Shown piece after piece: positions 1-5,029 of a stretch of DNA of 6,558 bases. The position numbers and the translations under genes were made by a program. The DNA lies in contig CAMCFW010000122.1 in NCBI GenBank assembly GCA_945874195.1, forward strand, positions 1 through 6,558. The letters are read 5' to 3'. How positions within the stretch are numbered: position 1 is the stretch's first letter; the number at the start of each line of letters is the position of its first letter. The stretch comes from Chryseobacterium gleum (GTDB lineage: Bacteria; Bacteroidota; Bacteroidia; UBA10329). The notes under the pieces are model-generated. The model ran no database searches, was not told the origin of the DNA, and was given only the letters and a program-made list of their open reading frames with translations.

Positions 1-1475
1 AAAACGTTGACCTGGTGGTAGGTGCACACGGAAGCTCTGATCTTACCTATTTGGAACGGGGACATCGTCAGGCCTTCAGGGCCACGTTCAAAACCAGGGT
101 GTTGAGCAAGAAAGTGAATGGACTTACATACGGTTTGAATGGTACAGCTCAGTATCAGCAGTCGGGCAGATTCACACTCTGGGCCAACAATACTGACGGG
201 GCCTATCGACCGCTTGACGGAACATCATCAACCGACAAATACATGTTCATCAACATGGATCCTTACATCCAATATTCTGGAGACAAGACAGGGCTTCATT
301 CGCTTCGCATGAGGTATTATCGGGTTGAACGAAGGAATGACAGTTGGGAAGACCCATCTACATCGCACGTGATGTTCTTCGATTATCGTTTTCAGAATGA
401 ATTCAAATATAAATTCAAGGTAACGGCAGGAATTCAATATCAATATATATGGAGTTTCAGTACCCTTTATGCCGATGCAGGAAACATCATTACGCACAAT
501 CCAGCGGTTTTCGCTCAAGTTGAAAAGGATTTCATCGATCGCATTACGTTGTTGTTCGGCATTCGTAACGAATGGAATAATGTGCTGACTCTGCAGAATG
601 AGACCTCATTGCCCATTGTTAGGGCCGGTGCCAACTTCAGGGTTGCCAAAAAGACCCACATTCGCGCGTCCTTCGGGCAGTCGTTCCGATTTCCGAGCAT
701 TGGCGAGAAATTCATTGATGCCAGCCTCGGACCATTGAAGATCCTGCCCAATCCTGAACTTAATTCTGAACACGGATGGTCGGCAGAGTTGGCTTTGAAA
801 CAAGGATTCAAGGTATCCGGATGGAACGCCTTCTTCGATTTTTCGCTCTTCTGGATGGAGTTCCGAGACATGGTAGAATATAAGTTCGGAATTTTCGATG
901 ACGGAAATACCGAGCCTACTTTAGGTTTTAAACCTTTCAATGTAAGCAAGGCCCGGGTGGCCGGTGTGGAGTTCGGATTGACCGGAGACGGCAATATCGG
1001 GCCCATCCCCGTTCGGCTGTTCGTTGGATACACCTTCAATTATCCTGCGGACCTACAGGCCGATACCACTCAAGAGAATGTTGAAGTGTTCATTCAGAAC
1101 TTCTTTCACAGTATAACCAACAGCGATTCGCTTACCGAATCGTCCAGCATTCTGAAGTATCGGATAACCAACGTTTTCAAAGGAGATATCGAGTTTGATC
1201 TTTGGAAATTCACCTTGGGTTATACGGCCGAGTATAACAGCTACATGAATCGAATAGATGCGGAATTCGAAACCTTTCTTCCCGGATTCTCGGAATACCG
1301 CGAATTGAACGACCAAGGCATTTGGAGGATGGACGCGAGATTACTTTTTAAGATATCTAAAGCATCATCGGTGGGTTTCATTGCCAAGAACTTCCTTAAT
1401 GAGTTCTATTCTGTAAGGCCAGGCATCATGGAAGCTCCGAGAAGCTTCACGCTTCAATACACCTTAAAGATCTGA
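1..1475 (+). CDS. TonB-dependent outer-membrane receptor, C-terminal beta-barrel (5' partial)
   Basis: This is the 3' part of a TonB-dependent receptor, a 22-strand outer-membrane barrel that imports scarce ligands such as siderophores, cobalamin or glycans using energy from TonB-ExbBD. The frame is open to the left edge (first whole codon at nt 3), so the GTG at 15 is not a credible start; signal peptide, any carboxypeptidase-like domain and the plug are outside the window. About 490 residues remain. They show alternating aromatic/polar beta strands, the barrel motif FGQSFRFPS (nt 672-698) followed by an NPELNSE segment, a conserved strand near FNVSKARVAGVEFGL, and the typical end KNFLNEFYSVRPG...APRSFTLQYTLKI, with an aromatic-rich last strand as needed for BAM assembly. 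The stop is TGA at 1473-1475. The tail overlaps the convergent membrane-protein gene by 12 bases. The ligand cannot be told without the plug and neighbours. Family call is firm; substrate is unknown. Confidence 0.9.
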   Translation, partial: NVDLVVGAHGSSDLTYLERGHRQAFRATFKTRVLSKKVNGLTYGLNGTAQYQQSGRFTLWANNTDGAYRPLDGTSSTDKYMFINMDPYIQYSGDKTGLHSLRMRYYRVERRNDSWEDPSTSHVMFFDYRFQNEFKYKFKVTAGIQYQYIWSFSTLYADAGNIITHNPAVFAQVEKDFIDRITLLFGIRNEWNNVLTLQNETSLPIVRAGANFRVAKKTHIRASFGQSFRFPSIGEKFIDASLGPLKILPNPELNSEHGWSAELALKQGFKVSGWNAFFDFSLFWMEFRDMVEYKFGIFDDGNTEPTLGFKPFNVSKARVAGVEFGLTGDGNIGPIPVRLFVGYTFNYPADLQADTTQENVEVFIQNFFHSITNSDSLTESSSILKYRITNVFKGDIEFDLWKFTLGYTAEYNSYMNRIDAEFETFLPGFSEYRELNDQGIWRMDARLLFKISKASSVGFIAKNFLNEFYSVRPGIMEAPRSFTLQYTLKI

Positions 1476-2441
1476 CGAAGGTTCAAGGAAGCGGTAGACC
1501 TCCGGGTCGGGAATGGCGATACCCGTGGTCAGTGCGGTTTTGATAAGTATGATGACCAGAACGAAAAGGATGGTGGGCACGATAGGCCATCGTTCCCATG
1601 TCTTCTGTCGCGGAATCTTGAACGAGCCCATCATCATGGCATGAATGGTCATGATGAGTAGACTGACCAATGAGGCAACGAAGGATATGGAGTTGGGTAT
1701 GAGATTGATCGGAAACACCACCAAGGTCACCAACAGGCTTCCGAAGAGCACCGGTAGAATGACCTGAAGCCGCAGGAATTTGTAGCGTTCAGATTCGGAA
1801 CCGATCTGCTTAGAAGACCAAGCTGTTTGAAGGAAGGGCTTGGCATAAAGTATTCCGATGGAAATGATGAGTAGAAAACCAAGGAAACCGATGGCCCATT
1901 CGGTAGTTTCCTTGTAATACATGTAGGAAGTGAAAATGGCCAGCTCCATGCCAAGCGAATCCAGCCTGCGGTATTCAAAATTGCCTGCAAATGGAACTGT
2001 CATCATTCTTTGAGCAAGGACCGCAAACGAGATTAGGCTTCCCCAAAGAGCAAACAGTCGTAGGAAAATGTATGATTTGCGAAGCAAGAGATAAGCGATG
2101 TAGAACGCAATTCCCAGCAAGCCCATGACAATGGATCCAACGATGAAGACCCGTTTCACGCAATGCGGATACCATCCATCGTTATTCTCGTAGCGGATGG
2201 TGTCGTAGAACAGCACCGGCTCCAGACCGAAGTGTGCAGCGGCCAATGCCGTCACATAATCATAAAGGATGTAGAGTAGAAGATAGGCGGCTGCAAAAAG
2301 GAAAGAAGAACCGACCAATTCGGCCCATTGAACGCTTGCTTTACGTTCAACAACGGGAATGAAATCATCTTCTAAACCAGTGGAAGAAACAATCAGATCA
2401 TCGATCTCGTTTTCTGGCGAAGTAAGACCCTCGGGTTTCAT
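1464..2441 (-). CDS. Multi-pass inner-membrane protein of unknown function, 325 aa
   Basis: I do not recognise a characterised family. The N-terminal ~38 residues are acidic and soluble (many D/E, no signal peptide). Hydrophobic segments follow at roughly residues 43-64, 98-120, 125-145, 183-200, 226-248, 252-272 and 286-306, giving about seven membrane helices. Basic residues cluster after several of them (RK at 121-122, KIPRQK near 275-280). A conserved-looking loop FGLEPVLFYDTIRYENNDGW (71-90) sits between helices 1 and 2. The pattern of this loop followed by a helix after W..H.VKR.F is reminiscent of uncharacterised conserved Bacteroidota membrane proteins, but this is recalled resemblance, not a search result. 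No metal-binding HExxH, ATPase or transporter signature is visible. The start ATG (2441-2439) overlaps the helicase stop in ATGA, with AAGG seven bases upstream, so it is probably co-transcribed and coupled to uvrD. The stop TAA (1466-1464) lies inside the receptor gene on the other strand. Confidence 0.82.
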   Translation of the reverse strand: MKPEGLTSPENEIDDLIVSSTGLEDDFIPVVERKASVQWAELVGSSFLFAAAYLLLYILYDYVTALAAAHFGLEPVLFYDTIRYENNDGWYPHCVKRVFIVGSIVMGLLGIAFYIAYLLLRKSYIFLRLFALWGSLISFAVLAQRMMTVPFAGNFEYRRLDSLGMELAIFTSYMYYKETTEWAIGFLGFLLIISIGILYAKPFLQTAWSSKQIGSESERYKFLRLQVILPVLFGSLLVTLVVFPINLIPNSISFVASLVSLLIMTIHAMMMGSFKIPRQKTWERWPIVPTILFVLVIILIKTALTTGIAIPDPEVYRFLEPSSDL

Positions 2442-2452
2442 TGCCGTGCCTT
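2438..2452 (-). promoter_or_regulatory. ATGA stop/start overlap with weak Shine-Dalgarno
   Basis: On the minus strand the helicase stop TGA (2440-2438) and the ATG of the membrane protein (2441-2439) share ATGA. AAGG at 2452-2449, seven bases before the ATG, is a partial Shine-Dalgarno and the best one at any start in this window. This supports termination-reinitiation coupling and fixes the start of the downstream gene. Coupling itself is inferred. Confidence 0.65.
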
Positions 2453-4780
2453 ACCTACAATTCTAAGCTTCGCGAATTTAAGGAGCAGTTGTTTGTTCCC
2501 TGCGCCTTGAAAAGTGACCGTGGCCTTGATGTTCGGGGCCTCGCCTTCCATGCTGATTACCTCGCCTTTTCCGAATTTATCGTGTATCACCTCTGTTCCA
2601 ATGATGATCCTGCTTACGTGATCGCTTGTTCCACCACCTGTGTCAAGCGTTCCCGGTTCGCGACTGTCATCATATTTGGTCAGATTTCTCTCTTTGGAAA
2701 CGGATCTTCTTGTCGGTGCAGCAGTTAAACTCATTTTGGGATTTTGGATTTTTGGACGCCAAGGCAGCAAAGGTATGGAATTATTATTATCCGTTGATTT
2801 TGAATAGGTTAGATTTAGGTGTTCTTCGGGTATTTCTTCGATGAACCGACTAGGTTCGCTGTGCACCAGGCTTCCCCATCTGAATCTGCTTATCGCATAA
2901 CTCAGTATCACTTTCTTTTCGGCTCGGGTAAGGGCCACATAGAACAGACGTCTTTCTTCCTCCAGATCCGGGCGCGAGCTCAAGGACAATTGTGACGGAA
3001 ACAGATTCTCCTCAAGGCCTACAATATATACATAGGGGAACTCCAGTCCTTTCGAAGCGTGAATGGTCATCATCGAAACACGGTCGATGTTCTCCATGTC
3101 CTTATCGTTGTCGGCATCGGTCAGTAGGGCTATGTCGGCTGCAAATTGATCAAGGGTCTTCAGGCCTTGGTTCTCCGGAACCTCATCCTCTCCTGGCTTT
3201 TCTTCCACAAATTCCTTCATCGCGTTCAGGAGTTCCTGAATGTTCTCGTATCGGCTAACACCTTCGGGAGACTTGTCGGCATGCAGGTCGCGAAGTAGAC
3301 CCGATGAGCCTGCTATCCTCGAACCGAGCTCATAAGCGTCAACCTTAGTCAGGTCCACCTGAAAACTGCGGATCATGGTACAGAAATCTTCGAGTTTCTG
3401 TGCGGTACCGGCATTGAACTGCGAATAAAGTAAAGTGCGATCGCTAATGATGGACCAGATGTCCTTGTTCCAGTCGTTTGCAAGCACGATTGCCTTTTCG
3501 AGGGTGGTCTTTCCAATTCCCCGCACCGGATAATTAATGATGCGCTTCAGAGCTTCCTCGTCCTTCGAATTGATCGCCATCCTGAAATAGGCCATCAGGT
3601 CTTTTATCTCTTTGCGCTGATAGAAACTTTGGCCTCCATAGATGCGGTATGGGATGTTCATTTTGCGCAAAGCCTCCTCCAAGGAACGCGATTGCGCATT
3701 GGTCCTGTAAAGAATGGCGAATTCCTTTTCAGTGGCCTGTTCATTCATTTTCACTTCAAAGATGGACCGTGCCACCGACATGCCTTCTTCGTTGTCGGTC
3801 AGGTTTTTGATCACATCGATCCTATCTCCGTCCTCGTTGCTTGTCCAAACGGTCTTCTTCAGTCGGTCCCGATTCTGTTCTATAACCTGGTTTGCAGCCC
3901 CTACAATGTGCTTGGTTGAACGATAATTCTGCTCGAGTTTGAATGTTTTCACATCTGGATAATCTTTCCTGAAGTTCAAGATGTTCTCAATGTTCGCTCC
4001 GCGGAAAGCGTAGATGGATTGAGCGTCATCGCCCACCACACAGATGTTCTCAAATTTGGCAGCAAGCCGTTTCACAATAAGGTATTGCGCATAGTTGGTG
4101 TCCTGATACTCGTCCACCATGATCGACTTGAAACGGTTCTGATATTTGTTCAGCACATCCGGAAAGTCGCGCAGCAGCACGTTGGTCCAATAGAGCAGGT
4201 CATCAAAATCCATTGCCCCCGATTTGAACAGGCGCTCTGAATACTTCTGATAGATCAGACCCAATTTAGGCTTCGCGCTCATTCGGTCTTCCGCCATCAG
4301 ATCATCGTTCTTCAAGTATTCTCGGAAGGAGAGTAGGTTGGTCTTGGCCGCAGAGATCCTATTCAGCACCAGACCCGGTTTGTAGGTCTTATCATCAAGC
4401 CCTTCCTCTTTCAGTATGGCACTGATCAGATTCTTCGAATCCTGAGTATCGTAAATGGTGAAGTTGGACGGATAGCCTATCCTTTCACTTTCCACCCGCA
4501 ATATTTTGGCAAATACGGAGTGAAATGTTCCCATCCAGATATTTCGGGCTTCGCGACCAACCATGGTCTCAATGCGGTGACGCATTTCTTTGGCGGCCTT
4601 GTTGGTGAAGGTGAGGGCGAGTATGTTGAATGGGTCGAAACCGTGGTTGATCAAGTGGGCTACTCGATAAGTGAGAACCCTGGTCTTACCCGATCCGGCA
4701 CCGGCAATGATCATCACTGGTCCCTCAATGGCCTCCACAGCTTTCCGCTGTTCCTCATTCAATTCGTTCAGATAGCTCAT
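2438..4780 (-). CDS. uvrD: UvrD/PcrA-type superfamily 1A 3'-5' DNA helicase, 780 aa
   Basis: This is an ATP-driven 3'-5' single-strand DNA translocase and helicase of the cytoplasm; relatives act in nucleotide-excision repair, removal of RecA filaments and clearing of replication-transcription conflicts. All SF1A motifs are intact: Q motif (LNEEQRKAV, residues 6-14), Walker A AGAGSGKT (26-33), Ia (LALTFTNKAAKEM, 54-66), Walker B VDEYQDTN (222-229), III GDDAQSIYAFRGA (250-262), IV LEQNYRS (282-288), IVa YGGQSFYQRKEIKD (381-394), V TIHASKGLEFPYV (572-584) and VI EEERRLFYVALTRA (607-620). The 2B insertion lies about 395-550. A polar, probably disordered linker (about 655-725) leads to a C-terminal Tudor-like domain beginning GTEVIHDKFGKGEV (728-741), the feature that in PcrA/UvrD binds RNA polymerase. 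Length is normal for the family. The start is well defined: an in-frame TGA lies three codons upstream (4789-4787). No Shine-Dalgarno is visible. pcrA would be an equally valid name; Rep is less likely because of the C-terminal domain. Confidence 0.97.
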   Translation of the reverse strand: MSYLNELNEEQRKAVEAIEGPVMIIAGAGSGKTRVLTYRVAHLINHGFDPFNILALTFTNKAAKEMRHRIETMVGREARNIWMGTFHSVFAKILRVESERIGYPSNFTIYDTQDSKNLISAILKEEGLDDKTYKPGLVLNRISAAKTNLLSFREYLKNDDLMAEDRMSAKPKLGLIYQKYSERLFKSGAMDFDDLLYWTNVLLRDFPDVLNKYQNRFKSIMVDEYQDTNYAQYLIVKRLAAKFENICVVGDDAQSIYAFRGANIENILNFRKDYPDVKTFKLEQNYRSTKHIVGAANQVIEQNRDRLKKTVWTSNEDGDRIDVIKNLTDNEEGMSVARSIFEVKMNEQATEKEFAILYRTNAQSRSLEEALRKMNIPYRIYGGQSFYQRKEIKDLMAYFRMAINSKDEEALKRIINYPVRGIGKTTLEKAIVLANDWNKDIWSIISDRTLLYSQFNAGTAQKLEDFCTMIRSFQVDLTKVDAYELGSRIAGSSGLLRDLHADKSPEGVSRYENIQELLNAMKEFVEEKPGEDEVPENQGLKTLDQFAADIALLTDADNDKDMENIDRVSMMTIHASKGLEFPYVYIVGLEENLFPSQLSLSSRPDLEEERRLFYVALTRAEKKVILSYAISRFRWGSLVHSEPSRFIEEIPEEHLNLTYSKSTDNNNSIPLLPWRPKIQNPKMSLTAAPTRRSVSKERNLTKYDDSREPGTLDTGGGTSDHVSRIIIGTEVIHDKFGKGEVISMEGEAPNIKATVTFQGAGNKQLLLKFAKLRIVGKARQ

Positions 4781-4832
4781 AGGTGGTCAAAAGTAGGCAT
4801 CATTGCCTCGAAGAAGGTCATCTGAAAAGAGG

Positions 4833-4863
4833 AAAATATACCTGAATTCCGTGTTGGTTCTAA
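4833..4863 (-). promoter_or_regulatory. Candidate promoter for the uvrD-membrane protein unit
   Basis: Reading the minus strand, TATATTTT at 4840-4833 matches seven of eight positions of the Bacteroidota -7 box TAnnTTTG. The expected -33 TTG/TTTG is poor: only TTA at 4863-4861, with a 20-base spacer. It would give a leader of roughly 45-50 bases before the ATG at 4780. It is the best candidate in the 180-base intergenic region for this direction, but the match is imperfect and based on inspection only. Confidence 0.35.
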
Positions 4864-4885
4864 GGAAAGTGACTACCATCGGCAC

Positions 4886-4917
4886 TTTTAGTCGTCTTGT
4901 GAAAAATGATAGCTTTG
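4886..4917 (+). promoter_or_regulatory. Bacteroidota-type promoter for the secreted Gly-rich protein
   Basis: TAGCTTTG at 4910-4917 is an exact match to the Bacteroidota housekeeping sigma factor -7 box TAnnTTTG. A T-rich element TTTT (4886-4889) sits 20 bases upstream, at the expected -33 spacing, differing from TTTG at one base. The transcript would start near 4922 and have a leader of about 40 bases ending at the ATG at 4961, with no Shine-Dalgarno in front of it, as is common in this phylum. No operator or attenuator hairpin was seen. Confidence 0.6.
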
Positions 4918-4960
4918 CGGGTTGTGCAACAACACGATACTTGATGTTTTATTTGGTGCC

Positions 4961-5029
4961 ATGAGAAAAATCTACCAACTTTTTATTTTATCGCTTGTAA
5001 CGGTGTTCGCTGTGCAAGAAGTCTCTGCG
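4961..5029 (+). other. Sec signal peptide of the Gly-rich protein
   Basis: The first 23 residues have a basic n-region (MRK), a hydrophobic core (LFILSLVTVFAV) and a signal peptidase I site with small residues at -3/-1 (VSA before QC). The Cys at 25 is not in a lipobox because residue 24 is Gln, so a lipoprotein is unlikely. Export to the periplasm fits a later T9SS or outer-membrane step. Confidence 0.88.

Noticed and set aside
15..17. GTG at 15 as the start of the receptor gene
   Set aside because: The same frame is open to the left edge and the protein here is already barrel sequence; a complete receptor would begin with a signal peptide and plug.
515..1039. Minus-strand open frame of 174 codons inside the receptor gene
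   Set aside because: Fully opposite a strongly supported TonB-dependent receptor; no recognisable domain.
1441..1455. Hairpin GAAGC-TTCAC-GCTTC near the receptor 3' end as a terminator
   Set aside because: Only a five-base stem, lies within coding sequence and has no T tract after it. A four-base stem at 1497-1508 is weaker still.
3629..3919. Plus-strand open frames inside the helicase gene, including 4019-4240 and 4520-4825
   Set aside because: They are antisense to conserved helicase motifs and have no domain features of their own.
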